This document shows positions 31,313-42,580 of a stretch of DNA of 64,000 nucleotides, piece after piece. Within the stretch, counting starts at the first letter, position 1; the number at the start of each line of letters is the position of its first letter. The stretch spans positions 46,164,831 to 46,228,830 of the forward strand of contig OU862916.1 in NCBI GenBank assembly GCA_917880885.1. Reading direction: 5' to 3'. The translations under genes were made by a program, and so were the position numbers. This stretch comes from Limnephilus marmoratus (Eukaryota; Arthropoda; Insecta; Trichoptera; Limnephilidae). The notes under the pieces are model-generated. The model had not been told where the DNA came from and searched no databases. It saw only the letters and a list, made by a program, of their open reading frames with translations.

Positions 31313-32331
31313 TTATAAAAATTAAATACATTCAGCCTTACTAAAAAACCCCGTGAAAATTTTATTCAATTGACAAACGGCCGCGGATGTGAAAACATTA
31401 CTAATTAAAAAATTGTCCATTGAAAGAAATACACATTGTTTACACGGCCTGAGAGGGTAGTTTATCTCTGTTTTAACGATTGATATTTGAACGAAATTTG
31501 GAATTTTTCCAACGTATTTTAAATGTCTTGTATATTTCTTATTTTTGAAGATATCGTAAAAGCATATACCTTTATATAAACTAGACAGAATTGCCTTTTA
31601 GATTTTTGTATCTTAGATCGTGCTGGAAAATTGCAGTATTTTAAGTTTCAACGTGAAAAAATTTGAAAAAAAAAACAGCTGACTGTAAGCATATTCTATT
31701 AAATGGTCGAAAATTTTTGGAAAATTTAAAATTTAAAAAATACACACCTCTTACTTTATGAATTTGGAAGAAAACTATCACTTCACTTTTTATCTCGTTC
31801 ATACAATTAAAAAGGATAAAAAAATATAATAATAATTCCGAAAAAATAACTGAAAAATTCTGACATCTTGGATTCATTTTTACGCAATTAATACGTCGAT
31901 TTCTCGAATTTGTTTTTATTTACACATGCATGAGGCTTTTATATTATTAAATAATATTACTTTTATGGAAGTTTTATTAAATTCACGCAGAAAAGTCATT
32001 AAAAAAATAAAATTTCAGAAATAACCTAAAACCTATCGTTAACGAAATTAAATCATCAACAAAACAATATTTAAAGGACTAAAACTGAAAAAAAGTAACG
32101 CCAGCATTGGTAATTATGTTGAATTACACTAATATCACAGTGAATTGATCATTTAAACGAAAATTATCTTCAAAAACATAAAAAATAACTGCAAGTACAA
32201 CTGAACATTGTCAAACATTGTTTTACCGCGAAGTTTATAAAACAAGATGGCCGCGCGCCTGCGCAGATCTATGTGAGATTCAAGGGGACCAACATAAAAA
32301 TCATAAAATGCGTGATAGTGCTATTAGTAAA
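31313..32331. other. AT-rich stretch, nothing recognised
   Basis: No gene or shared repeat recognised. Confidence 0.35.
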
Positions 32332-32335
32332 GATG

Positions 32336-33187
32336 TGTGGCGACACATCATTATTATCTTCGCCATCAAAAGAACATACGAGAAACATCTCCTAATATTC
32401 GCGCCCATCGGCAAACCTACTTGCCTAGGTACCTTCGTACCTTTACTGGCCGCGATGTACTTTCTCGCCTCCCGTGCCAGCCCGACGATAATAATATCGC
32501 CCCCGCCTGGAAAGGTCTCGAGACAGCACCGTACAATATCTGTACGGCGCCGAATATTCTCGTCAACTGCCGAAGTGGCTCGTATTACCTACCGCGAGGT
32601 AGTTACTCTACCGCGGCTATATAAGCAGCCGATCGCTCGCCCGCTGCAGTTCAGTCTCACATTAACAGTCGGCCAATATCTCAACATGTAACAAGTTCTC
32701 CTGCATGGCACACATCCAGGGCAGCTTCCCGAGGTCCATCACCACGTCTCAGCTACAAGGCCCATCGTGTCTTCAGCTCCTGAGAACAGCTACAACCCGC
32801 GACTTATAAGGATTGACGCACCTTCAGCCAAGGGATCAGCTCACCACTTCACCCCGAAGCCCCTCCGTGCTTCGCTGCCATGGAAACACGCTCCGCCTCG
32901 CCAGGACTACCTGCTGGTGGCTCAGCTCACCGAGCCACACACCGTTCATCTCCGCGATTCAAAGCGTCGAGTAACGGCCTGGAAGATAGGTCATCTCCAC
33001 CGCCATGGTGTCGAGCAACTCACTGACCTTCACCACACCATCTCCACCTCCGTACGCCTGCAGCATCATCTACGGCACTCCGCATTACATCAAGTTACCG
33101 ACCACCGACCATCTGCTACGTAGCCCAATAAACAACTGACTCACCACTTCGACATGACGCCTTTCATTTCTGTCTCCCGCTCCCTCA
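32336..33187 (+). repeat. Left LTR of the deleted element
   Basis: Contains a core promoter: TATATAAG at 32618-32625 and an arthropod initiator TCAGT at 32651-32655, about 30 bp apart. AATAAA at 33127-33132 is a likely polyadenylation signal. Confidence 0.85.
32618..32655 (+). promoter_or_regulatory. LTR core promoter (TATA + TCAGT initiator)
   Basis: TATATAAG and TCAGT with the spacing expected of an insect RNA polymerase II promoter. The same pair is conserved in the right LTR at 33676-33713. Confidence 0.7.
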
Positions 33188-33189
33188 AC

Positions 33190-33207
33190 TGGTGACCCCG
33201 ACGTGAT
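33190..33207 (+). other. Primer-binding site
   Basis: TGGTGACCCCGACGTGAT lies 2 nt after the left LTR. It starts with TGG, the complement of a tRNA CCA end, and is a primer-binding sequence common in insect LTR elements. Confidence 0.75.
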
Positions 33208-33391
33208 ATGGATACGCAGCATATAGAATCCTGACAAGAGTGTTACCACGACGCACCGGTAACACCGCAAAACGAGGGAATCGGTAGAGACGCATCAGCA
33301 TGAACGCACCGACCAGCAGCATCAACCCGGCTTTCCTGCGACTCCTGGCATCATCTTTCAACCCTGTACTCCGTACACTGGGAAGGGGGTG

Positions 33392-34259
33392 TGTGGCGAC
33401 ACATCATTATTATCTTCGCCATCAAAAGAAGATACGAGAAACATCTCCTTATATTCGCGTGCATCGGCAAATCTACTTGCTACTAGATACCTACCTACAT
33501 ATGCCGCTCGCGATGTACTTTCTCGCCGGCCGTGCCAGCTGGACGATAATAATATCGCCCCCGCCTAGAAAGGTCTCGAGACAGCACCGTACAATATCTG
33601 TACGGCGCCGAATATTCTCGTCAACTGCCGAAGTGGCTCGTATTACCTACCGCGAGGTAGTTACTCTACCGCGGCTATATAAGCAGCCGATCGCTCGTCC
33701 GCTGCAGTTCAGTCTCACATTAATCATCGGTCAACATCTCAACATGTAATAAGTGCTCCTGCATGGTATCGCTACGCTCCAGGGCAGCTTCCTCGAGGTC
33801 CATCACCACGTCTCAGCTCTAAGGCCCACCGTGTCTTCAGCTCCAGAGATCAGCCCCATCCCGCGACTTACAAGGCTTGCGTCACCTTCAGTCTATGGAT
33901 CAGCTCACCACTTCATGGCACCCCGAAGCCCACCGTGCTTCGCTGCCATGGAAACACGCTCCGCCTCGCCTGGACTACTTGCTGGTGGCTCAGCTCACCG
34001 AGCCACACACCGTTCACCTCCGCGACTTAAAGCGTCGAGCAACGGCCTGGAAGATAGGTCAGCTCCACCGCCATGGTGTCGAGCAACTCGCTGACCTTCA
34101 CCTTCACCATCACCATCACATCCGAACGCCTGCAGCATCATCTACGGCACTCCGCATTACATCAAGTTACCGCTCACCGACCATCTGCTACGTAGCCCAA
34201 TAAACGACTGACTCACCACTTCGACATGACGCCTTTCATTTCTGTCTCCCGCTCCCTCA
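33392..34259 (+). repeat. Right LTR of the deleted element
   Basis: Same ends as the left LTR. TATATAAG 33676-33683, TCAGT 33709-33713, AATAAA 34199-34204. Extra bases relative to the left LTR include a CACCTTCACCATCACCATC run near 34100. Confidence 0.85.
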
Positions 34260-34263
34260 GATG

Positions 34264-34615
34264 TAAAAACGCAGATCACCGCGCAAGCAACAAATATGCA
34301 GTTGACCGCTCGTTAAGGCGTTTTGTTATTAGTAAGGCTGTAAATCAATACGTAGCAAATAAGATAAAGCGAAACGTTACACTAAAACATGGTTTTTGGT
34401 CCAGTTAAAATTAATTCCAGTTTACTGGTATTATGTAATATAAGCAATATGATAATTCCAGCAATAACCACATTTTCAGCTGATACGTATTATCACTAAT
34501 AAATTTAGTACAGAATAGTAATTTAAATTTAAAATGAAACCATTTAGCAAAAGGGAGAATTCGTGACCTTCCGATCATAGAGACACGTTAGAGTTAATAT
34601 GCATATTTGGCATGT
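34264..34615. other. Stretch between the two LTR elements
   Basis: AT-rich, no gene or repeat recognised. Confidence 0.35.
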
Positions 34616-34619
34616 AGGT

Positions 34620-35416
34620 TGTTATGATACGCCAAATAACGGCAGAATTCGAGTCGGTAAGGACGCCGCGACAGTTTCATCAACACCCCACTCCCCCTTG
34701 TTTCCTGTTACCCACGTCCTCTCCCCTCTGCATTCACGCGCGCCCCGCGCCAGTCTAGAATTGCAAGCGGCCTCGGATACACGCGTCTCGCTCCATGACC
34801 CGAGCGCGGAGCTCGCGGTTAATTCCTGTTGACCAATTTGAAAACGCAATAACATCTGCGATGTTAATCAAAGTACGTGCGGGTTTATTTAGCGCTGGTA
34901 AACTGCCATGCCTGTGGACTTCGGCCCTGCCCTAGACTCGTGAAGTGCCCCTGCTGCACCCGGAAGGCGTAGACCCCGGAACATCATGTAAGCTGCTCCA
35001 TTATTCCCCTTCTGTTTGTGTCCTGTTTTAACGATAGAATGTAGACCCTCGCGAAACGACCATCGCTCAGAGAGTTTTCGTTACGAGAGACCACTAGGTA
35101 TTACCACGATAGCTAGGTTTGTGTAATTTGCATTTCTTGTATTGAATTGTACTGTAATAATTATGCACTGTGTTTAGAACTTACAATACATGAATCTATT
35201 TAACTCAATCCTGTTGTTATTCTGCTTCGGCAGGAGCATTTCCTAGAGTGTATTCCCCGAACGACCGTGAGAAAGTATTCCGAAAGCATTCGTGCGACCG
35301 ACCCCCTGAAATAGAGGGTACCATTATCTCCGCTGTGAGCTGGCCAGAGACATTTTGTGGCGTCTCTCCACGCTGCATAACCACGGTGTGCTTAACAACT
35401 GGCACCCATCATAACA
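34620..35416 (+). repeat. 5' LTR
   Basis: Begins TGTTATGATACGCC and ends CATCATAACA, i.e. the short inverted ends TGTTATGAT/ATCATAACA. No strong TATA box stands out; TTTATTTAG near 34885 is a weak candidate. Confidence 0.95.
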
Positions 35417-35418
35417 AC

Positions 35419-35439
35419 TGACGCCATAAGCGTGGGGCC
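35419..35439 (+). other. Probable primer-binding site (tRNA-Lys-like)
   Basis: TGACGCCATAAGCGTGGGGC begins two bases after the LTR and resembles the tRNA-Lys complement TGGCGCCCAACGTGGGGC with small changes. The imperfect match leaves the primer uncertain. Confidence 0.5.
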
Positions 35440-36768
35440 TCAGAATATTTTTTTTCTCTCTTTCACGGTCGCTTCGCGGAGTGCAACTCGTCGAAATTCT
35501 CCCTGTACAGGAATTGTTTTGTGAACATTAATTATACCTTGTTATTCTACACCCAGTGTACAAGAATTTCTGTGAAAAAACCACAGAAACATATGTGTAA
35601 AATCACACCGCATTTGAAAACACGGCCATCTTGAGGAAGCCACTAGAAGGTCGCCAACATTTAAACCGTGAATCTGACTGCGCATGCGTCATAAAACAAC
35701 GAGCAGGCAGCAACAAGCTTCCCGCCAAAAACCCAACGGCAAAATGTTCACGCGGTAAATACCTACTCTCCGGATTGCGCGCGCAAATGCTTTGTCTCAC
35801 GCCAAATTCCAACAAAAATCTGTCGGAACGAAATAACCAACCGTTGCTATGCAGTGTTTATAACCAAATAGCCCTTTATGAATAGACCGAATAGCAACGG
35901 GAATTATTATAAATTTGATTCGGGAATCCTAGTTATTTTGCGAATTCCTCAAACAAAATTTCGGACTTACGTTTTGTATTATTTCTGCACAATATACCGA
36001 TTGACCCACTTACGTCTGTTAAATTAGCAGAACTTATATTACACTAAATGGACAAAATAATGACTTTCTTTCCCCATTCTACATTATAGGTACCGTTTTT
36101 TTTCAGCATAAGTGTAAAGTGAATTGTGTTTTTTCCTTACTTAATGAAAAGTGAAATAATAATAAAACAAATGTTTGATTCCATAAATAAATAAAATAAT
36201 TTTAATGTGATTGTCGCAACGAATCCCATACTCAGTTATTTTCATACGGAAGTTGTTCTTATTTTGACAGAAGGTTGCTTTTTGCGAATTTTAGTGCCTT
36301 TCTCAGTGCAAAGTAAAGTGAAAAATAAAAAAAGCCGTTTTCTAAAGGTCAGTCCTGGCAAAATTTTTTTTGAAAATAAATAAATACTTGTGAATTTCAC
36401 CAGATTTCCAAAAGTGCTTTGTGATAAATAAAAAAGTGTTTCCCCTAAGGTCAGTCCACGCCAATTTTTTTTCCACCTTGAACATGAATTCTGGTGTCAT
36501 TTATACCAAATTGCAGTATGAAATACAGTCTTCTATAACTATTTTAGAAGTGTCAACCAGTGGTTACCAAGTGAAAAGTGCCTCTCAAAATTAATTTTGC
36601 GTCGACTAAAGGAAACCCTAGGCAAATTTTTTTTTGAATGGACACAATACTTATAAATTTTCGCCTAGTTTTCGAAAAGTGTTTTGTGAAAAGTAAAAAA
36701 CCTTTCCCCCCAGGGCAATCCCTGGCCATTTTTTTTCCAGAACTCAGGACTTAGAAAATTTTCTTTTC
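35440..36768 (+). other. Untranslated leader with a direct repeat
   Basis: About 1.3 kb without coding signal. A block of about 120 bp occurs twice, diverged, at about 36345-36463 and 36608-36727 (TGGCAAAATTTTTTTTGAA; AAAAGTG.TTTGTGA). It may hold packaging or translation signals (inference). Confidence 0.5.
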
Positions 36769-37923
36769 TTGCCTTTGAACTCCACAATGCAAAACAATCA
36801 AGCAATGGCATCATCCAATTTGGGTATCATTCCCAACGTGCACAACTTATCCAAAACTCACTTACAAGCTGCTCTTAAAGATAGAGGACTCTCGCCATCA
36901 AGCAAATCTAAATCTACATTAAAGGCTTATGCACTTCTATTTAACAAAAAGTACATTAAGAGAATAAACCTCGCCCCCTCAAGCGAAAATAATTCACGCT
37001 CGGCTACGCAAGTTTTGGATAATCCTGTTCCTAATAAAGAACCTATGCTGCAAGTAATGATAAAACAGGACATCGCACCCACCTTGACACAAGATAAAAC
37101 TTACGATTTATCCTCTTGGAAAGTCAAATATAATGGCGTCTCCGATGTACTGGATTTCATCGACCGTATCGAAGAAACGGCTACAATCAAAAATATCCCA
37201 TTCGAGATTCTACGAAAAAACTTCATAGAACTCATCTCCCCAGAATTGATACCCTGGCACCGCATTCAAAAAACTAAATGCAAAGATTGGAATAAACTCA
37301 GATCTGCCCTAATCTCGAGCTTCGGAAAAACAGAAGCCCAGCACAGGATCAAAATATCTTTACTATCTATTAAACAGCTGGTAAATGAACCTGTAGCAAC
37401 ATTCATAGAAAGGGCGGAATCCATTAACATCAAGCTTTCACATCCCGTTTCGGAAGCTGAACTATTACCAGCCATAACTGATGGCCTTTTAAGCAAATAC
37501 GAGAACATCATCACCTCGCAGAAAATTGCATCCCTGGCCCAGTTAAACGAGGTCTGTCTCCTTCTGGAATCATACCAGGATAGGAAGAACATAAAGAATG
37601 TGTCTAATAATGTAGTTGTGCCAAGCCGTTCGTCTGGTTTAAAACCAGAATTCGACAACAAAAAAGTGTGCTCTTTTTGCAAAAAAGTAGGCCATCTGGC
37701 CACTACTTGTTTCAAGCAAGCGAAGTTTCTGGAATCCAAGGAAAACCGAACTTTCAAGAGGCATCACTCTAGAGACCGCTCTCCTCCTCGCGACGAACTG
37801 CGCAATATTTTCAAGAAATCAAGGCATAACATGGAAAGATTACAAAACCCAAGCGATGTCAGACCTCAGGTGGATTTCTCCAAGCCCCCACCAAATTTCT
37901 ACATGAAGAGGCCAAAAAACTAA
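36769..37923 (+). CDS. gag: Gag-like protein
   Basis: 384 residues. An N-terminal SAP-like motif (about 27-56, LSKTHLQAALKDRGLSPSS) is followed by a retrotransposon Gag capsid region (about 117-285, starting YDLSSWKVKYNG, with WNKLRSALISSFG). A single CCHC zinc knuckle follows at 301-314 (C-x2-C-x4-H-x4-C, CSFCKKVGHLATTC), then a basic tail rich in R, S and P. It should form the particle and bind RNA. The start ATG is the first in the open frame; other Met codons at residues 7 and 13 are possible. The stop sits directly behind the slippery site that leads into pol. Confidence 0.9.
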   Translation: MPLNSTMQNNQAMASSNLGIIPNVHNLSKTHLQAALKDRGLSPSSKSKSTLKAYALLFNKKYIKRINLAPSSENNSRSATQVLDNPVPNKEPMLQVMIKQDIAPTLTQDKTYDLSSWKVKYNGVSDVLDFIDRIEETATIKNIPFEILRKNFIELISPELIPWHRIQKTKCKDWNKLRSALISSFGKTEAQHRIKISLLSIKQLVNEPVATFIERAESINIKLSHPVSEAELLPAITDGLLSKYENIITSQKIASLAQLNEVCLLLESYQDRKNIKNVSNNVVVPSRSSGLKPEFDNKKVCSFCKKVGHLATTCFKQAKFLESKENRTFKRHHSRDRSPPRDELRNIFKKSRHNMERLQNPSDVRPQVDFSKPPPNFYMKRPKN

Positions 37924-37970
37924 ATAATAACCTCTCAGGCACCCATTCTGAACCAAGGTCTAAAGAATGG
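37914..37970 (+). promoter_or_regulatory. -1 ribosomal frameshift site between gag and pol
   Basis: The heptamer A AAA AAC (37914-37920) is in the right phase with gag codons CCA AAA AAC and is followed at once by the gag stop TAA. The pol frame is -1 relative to gag and is open before and after this point. A possible stem (CCATTCT 37943-37949 with AGAATGG 37964-37970) lies 22 nt downstream, further than the usual 5-9 nt. Confidence 0.8.
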
Positions 37971-40900
37971 ACTGATTGGTTAGCACACATTAAGTATTTT
38001 AACCAGACCTTAAATGTTTCTTCGGTTTGTTGCAAACAAGCTAAAGATGGGAGACCCTATGCTTCTTTCTCTGTTAACAATGTGACCTTTTCCGGATTAC
38101 TCGATAGTGGGGCATCTGTCAGCTGTCTTGGCAACAATGCTCACCTGCCTTTTGTTAACAGTGATTTTAGAATTTCGCCCCAATCGACACACCTGACGAC
38201 TGCAGATAATGTTTCTCAGCCGGTCATCGGTGCCCTTGCCCTGCCAATTAATTGTAACAATAAAATAGTCACAATCAATTTTCTAATAGTGCCCTCTATA
38301 TCCCAGAATTTCATCCTTGGCGTTGACTTCTGGAAAGCATTCAATGTTGCTCCCCAAGTATTTAATACCCTTGGCGAAACCTCCACTGCCGCTCAAATTA
38401 GTGAGATCCGCACAATAATACCTCACGAAAATTTAAGCACGGACCAGGCTCTCCAACTAAAGGAAATGGTCAATAAATTCGAATCAATATCTTTCGAAAA
38501 ATGTGGATTAGGTTTGACAAATTTGGTTGAACACCATATCAAAACCAATGGCCCACCCATAAAACAACGTTATTACAACTTAGCCCCCCAAAAACTTAAA
38601 CTTTTAGAAAACGAACTTGACGAAATGTTAAAAATGGGTGTGGTGGTTCCCAGCAGAAGTGCATGGACCAACCCAACTCTTTTGGTTTCTAAGAAAGACG
38701 GCTCTGCACGTTTCTGTCTCGACAGTAGACGTTTAAACTCTTGCACGGAAGCTGATGCGTATCCCTTACCTCACGTTCACGCAACCTTAGACAAGCTGCG
38801 TAACGCCAAGTTCATCTCTTCTGTCGATCTCAGCAAAGCGTTTTGGCAAATACCCTTGGACGCGGAATCGTGCGAAAAAACTGCTTTCGTTGTACCCGGT
38901 AGGGGAACGTTCCATTTTAAAAGACTACCTTTTGGTCTAAAAAACAGCCCCGCCGAGTTACAAAGACTGATGGACAAACTGTTCGGTCCCGAAGTCGATA
39001 ACAGCCTGTTTTGTTACCTTGACGACCTCATCATCGTCAGCGACACCTTTGAAAAACACCTATTAATGCTGGAAAAAGTTTTCCAACAACTCAAGCTCGC
39101 TGGTTTAACCATCAACTTGAAGAAGTCTGAATTCTGTAAGTCCCGTCTACGTTATTTGGGATTCATTGTCGACGAAAAAGGTCTAAGAACAGACCCCGCT
39201 AAGGTGGAAGCCATGGCAAATTTTCCCCGACCCAAAAACGCGAAGGAAGTCAAAGGTTTCCTTGGACTTGCAGGTTACTACAGGAGATTCATCAAAGACT
39301 TTTCCACTATTGCAGCCCCCTTAAATAAATTTACCGGTACCCGTAAAGGTGTCAGCAATTTCCGATGGTCTGTCGAAACTGAAGAAGCGTTCACAACTTT
39401 AAAAAATGCCCTTCAAAAAGCTCCCGTCCTAAATTGCCCAGATTTTGCACTCCCCTTTACCCTCCACACGGATGCCTCCAATGTAGGAATCGGCGGAGTC
39501 CTTACTCAAGAATTCCCAGATGGCGAACACCCTGTAGCGTATTTTTCCCGTACACTAAACAAACACGAGAAAAACTACGGAATTACCGAAAAAGAGTTAT
39601 TGGCTGTATTGGATTCTGTTCACCATTTCCGCGGTTACATAGACGGTAGCAAATTTACTGTAGTCACAGACCACAGTAGTTTGAAATGGTTGATCTCTTT
39701 AAGTAATCCCTCCGGTAGGCTCGCTCGCTGGTCCTCCCGTTTGTCTCAATACAATTTTGATGTTGTTCACCGTAAAGGCGCGGACAATATTGTTCCCGAC
39801 GCCCTTTCAAGAATTGAACTAGCTTCATTAAATGTTGACACAATTGCCCCCCCTCCATCTACAAAAGATGAATGGTACTTGAAAATCTTCGAAGGTTGCA
39901 AAAACAACCAACAAAAGTTTCCTAATTTTATCATAAAAGAAGGACAACTATTCCGTAATTGCAAGGCACCACTATCCATCCTCGAAGATTACTCGTGGAA
40001 ACTTGTCGTTCCCCTCGAAGGTAGAGAACAAATAATCATTGACAATCATAGTGCTCCCGACTCCATTCACCCAGGAAATTTCAAGACGTATAAAAAAATC
40101 GCCTTGAAGTATTACTGGCCTGGTCTCTTTAAGCAAATTCGCAATTACATCTCTAAATGTGAAACTTGTAAAGCTTATAAACATAGCACGGCAGCTCCTG
40201 CCGGCCTAATGGGTAAGCCCAAACGTGCCGACAGACCCCTACAATCATTGTCAATGGACCTCGTCGGACCTTTTCCTCGAAGTTATGCCGGACACATGCA
40301 CATACTTAGTGTAGTGGATGTTTTCACTAAATTCTGTTGGATCTTCCCTTTAAAAAGAGCCAACGCATCCGCCATCATCAAACTCCTGGAAAAACACATT
40401 TTTATACCTTACGGAACACCCAGAACCATAATAGTTGATAACGGAAAACAATTTATTGCCCAAGAATTCAAAGATTTTCTTGCCAAATACGGAATCAAGG
40501 ACATTTACTATAATACCTTGTATACTCCACAGAATAACACTGTCGAACGTTACAACCAGACAATCAACACAGCTCTAGCTATCCTAGTTGATAAAGATCA
40601 ACGTACTTGGTGTAAAAACCTAGATAAAGTTCAGGCTGCTATGAACAACACGGTTAACCTGGCCACTGGTTACACACCTTTCTTCTTAAAACACGGTATG
40701 GAACAAGTTGTTCACGGTTCTCTACATAGGGACACTAACTTTCCTACGTCAATTGCCGCCACAAGCAACCCTACCGCGGACTATGCCCATCGCCTGGAAG
40801 AATTGTCGGCCATATACAGTGAAGTCACTGATGCTTTACTCCTGGCTCATCAAAAGAGCGCGGACAGATACAACCTACGTAGGAAACATGTCACCTTCAA

Positions 40901-41141
40901 TACTGGAGACATAGTTTGGAGAAAGAACAACACACTTTCCCAAGGAGCCATGTATTTCTCTGCCAAGCTGGCACCACGTTTCGTGAAGGCCAAAGTTCTA
41001 AGAAAAATATCAGATCTAGTGTACTCCTTGTCCGACTCCTCTGGGAAACACATTGGTAATTACCATATTAAGGATATTGCAAAGACTGGAAGTGAGGAGT
41101 CAAGTAAAACTGCCCCCACTATCTCAGCAAACTCAAAATGA
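37920..41141 (+). CDS. pol: Pol polyprotein (protease, RT, RNase H, integrase)
   Basis: Expressed by frameshift from gag; the first in-frame ATG is at 38082 and residues below count from it. Aspartic protease: DSGA at 8-11. Reverse transcriptase: YLDD at 312-315 within CYLDDLIIVSD, and FLGLAGYYRRFI. RNase H: D464 in TDAS and D530 in VTDHSSLKW. Integrase: zinc motif H656-x6-H663-x29-C693-x2-C696; catalytic D726, D786 and E822, i.e. D-x59-D-x35-E. The C-terminus has a beta-strand-rich GPY/F-like region (about 940-1000) and no chromodomain. All catalytic residues are present and there is no stop, so the protein may be functional. Confidence 0.95.
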   Translation, partial: LNNNLSGTHSEPRSKEWTDWLAHIKYFNQTLNVSSVCCKQAKDGRPYASFSVNNVTFSGLLDSGASVSCLGNNAHLPFVNSDFRISPQSTHLTTADNVSQPVIGALALPINCNNKIVTINFLIVPSISQNFILGVDFWKAFNVAPQVFNTLGETSTAAQISEIRTIIPHENLSTDQALQLKEMVNKFESISFEKCGLGLTNLVEHHIKTNGPPIKQRYYNLAPQKLKLLENELDEMLKMGVVVPSRSAWTNPTLLVSKKDGSARFCLDSRRLNSCTEADAYPLPHVHATLDKLRNAKFISSVDLSKAFWQIPLDAESCEKTAFVVPGRGTFHFKRLPFGLKNSPAELQRLMDKLFGPEVDNSLFCYLDDLIIVSDTFEKHLLMLEKVFQQLKLAGLTINLKKSEFCKSRLRYLGFIVDEKGLRTDPAKVEAMANFPRPKNAKEVKGFLGLAGYYRRFIKDFSTIAAPLNKFTGTRKGVSNFRWSVETEEAFTTLKNALQKAPVLNCPDFALPFTLHTDASNVGIGGVLTQEFPDGEHPVAYFSRTLNKHEKNYGITEKELLAVLDSVHHFRGYIDGSKFTVVTDHSSLKWLISLSNPSGRLARWSSRLSQYNFDVVHRKGADNIVPDALSRIELASLNVDTIAPPPSTKDEWYLKIFEGCKNNQQKFPNFIIKEGQLFRNCKAPLSILEDYSWKLVVPLEGREQIIIDNHSAPDSIHPGNFKTYKKIALKYYWPGLFKQIRNYISKCETCKAYKHSTAAPAGLMGKPKRADRPLQSLSMDLVGPFPRSYAGHMHILSVVDVFTKFCWIFPLKRANASAIIKLLEKHIFIPYGTPRTIIVDNGKQFIAQEFKDFLAKYGIKDIYYNTLYTPQNNTVERYNQTINTALAILVDKDQRTWCKNLDKVQAAMNNTVNLATGYTPFFLKHGMEQVVHGSLHRDTNFPTSIAATSNPTADYAHRLEELSAIYSEVTDALLLAHQKSADRYNLRRKHVTFNTGDIVWRKNNTLSQGAMYFSAKLAPRFVKAKVLRKISDLVYSLSDSSGKHIGNYHIKDIAKTGSEESSKTAPTISANSK

Positions 41142-41623
41142 TCCAGTGTGTATCACCACAACCCTTTGGTAAGCACATCAAGTCTTACAATCACTGGCGT
41201 GTAAAGTGTCAATTACATGTCCACTCTTTCGTTGATGAAACAAATATTGTTAAAAAAATCATTTTTGTAAATTTATGTATACTCTACGGCGTAGTTTGCC
41301 CCGTTCATGTTGACGGATTAGCAACCACCGTAATTTTTGTTCCATACGTTTTTTTGTTTTTTTTTCTTTTTCTCACCTGTTCCAAAATTGATCACTTTAG
41401 AGCAGAGACACCCTCGAGTCACAGTGTTTGGGAAGTCATGAACCCAAATCATTGCCTCTCAACCCCTCACACTACGCAACGTTCATGCCATGGCACGCTT
41501 TGCTATGTAATGCAATATTGTAATTTTCACCATTTTTGTTTGTTGTTTTTTTCATCATATCGGAAGGAATCTCTTCAAAAAATTTTTCTTTTATGTTCTG
41601 TAAGTACTGGAGCGTCGTTCTAA
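41138..41623 (+). CDS. Possible third open frame (no recognised function)
   Basis: 161 codons beginning with an ATG that overlaps the pol stop (ATGA at 41138-41141), a common coupling arrangement. One strongly hydrophobic segment (about 64-82, TTVIFVPYVFLFFFLFLTC) could span a membrane. There is no signal peptide, furin site or coiled coil to support an envelope protein, and the composition is T-rich like the non-coding tail. May be an eroded env or chance. Confidence 0.25.
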   Translation: MIQCVSPQPFGKHIKSYNHWRVKCQLHVHSFVDETNIVKKIIFVNLCILYGVVCPVHVDGLATTVIFVPYVFLFFFLFLTCSKIDHFRAETPSSHSVWEVMNPNHCLSTPHTTQRSCHGTLCYVMQYCNFHHFCLLFFSSYRKESLQKIFLLCSVSTGASF

Positions 41624-42580
41624 AGTCGGATTTGGTAAACTCCAAAGCGTTTAATCACGACCCAGGACAAGTAAACCATCTTAACAAGCTCCATATTTTA
41701 CTCATCATGGTAAAAAATAAGTGGTTACTCACATAATCACATTCCTTGTGTACAGTAGTTTTCAATTTTTCTCAAATGTTAAAAAATTGATGGCGTCCTA
41801 CCCGAGCTCTTTGCTAACAAATTGGATTTTGACACGTCCATTTTGAAATCATATGTATATAAATAAAGGAAAAGCCTTTAAATTGGTCTTTCCACCCTTA
41901 TACAAATCTTCTTGGGCCCGCTTCAACTAAAGTACGTAAAACCAAATACTCGGTCTTTTGTTGTTATAAGAAGTCCTCGATTTGTCCCTCTTCTCAACAT
42001 GTATGGCTTGTATTACATGCCTCAGCCCTGACGGAAAAGGTTAATAAAACCTAACGACAGCCCTGTTTTCCATACATAAATAACCGCAGTTTAACGTGAA
42101 TCATCAATGTTTTGTTTGACAATCGTTTTGTAAACTTAGGCATTCAACTCTTGTTTGCAACCTAAATTGCACATAACCCGGTATGATGTAACTGCACAAA
42201 GGGTATGTAAAACCACAATTGGTCCCTTTTGTTTGTCCCCACTGAAGTTGCTACAATAGACAGTATGTAAAACCATATAGGTCTGTCTTTGTTTGTCACA
42301 TGGTGTAAACAGAAATGTACTCTGTCATCACCCCGCCTTTGTAACATACGAAGTGACATTAAATTGTTTACCTCCTTGTTATTCTATCGTACGCTCCTGG
42401 GCTACGGAGTTAGTTAATCTAACAAACCTTCATATACTGCGTTAAAACAAGCATTGTTAACGTTTATTGTGTTGTATTTAAACGCAACCCTGTTACATTA
42501 TAGGTGGGATCCTTAAAATACCTGCCACTATACGAGAAGTTCGTCATAATCACTTTTGCTCATAGCTAAATGTTATTGAG

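Larger units (their letters stand above)
32332..34263 (+). mobile_element. LTR retrotransposon without coding region
   Basis: Target duplication GATG at 32332-32335 and 34260-34263. Left LTR 32336-33187 (852 bp), right LTR 33392-34259 (868 bp), both TGTGGCGACAC...GCTCCCTCA. The 204-bp interior holds a primer-binding site, a short leader, the first codons of a possible gag (ATG at 33300) and a polypurine tract GGGAAGGGGGTG next to the right LTR. All of gag-pol is missing: an internal deletion derivative or a TRIM-like element that needs enzymes in trans. The LTRs differ at many positions, so the insertion is older than the gypsy-type element beside it. Clearly GC-richer than the surroundings. 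Confidence 0.85.

Noticed and set aside
32767..34203. Open frames inside the GC-rich LTRs
   Set aside because: They overlap LTR promoter and polyadenylation signals, are not conserved in frame between the two LTRs, and match no family.
34622..34855. Identical 77-codon minus-strand frames in both LTRs (also 45176-45409)
   Set aside because: Conserved only because the LTRs are identical; no family features.
40930..41135. Chromodomain at the pol C-terminus
   Set aside because: The segment lacks the aromatic cage pattern and looks like a GPY/F-type integrase end.
41138..41623. Envelope gene of the gypsy-type element
   Set aside because: Only one hydrophobic stretch; no signal peptide, cleavage site or coiled coil, and no env-like frame elsewhere in the tail. 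Kept only as a low-confidence open frame.
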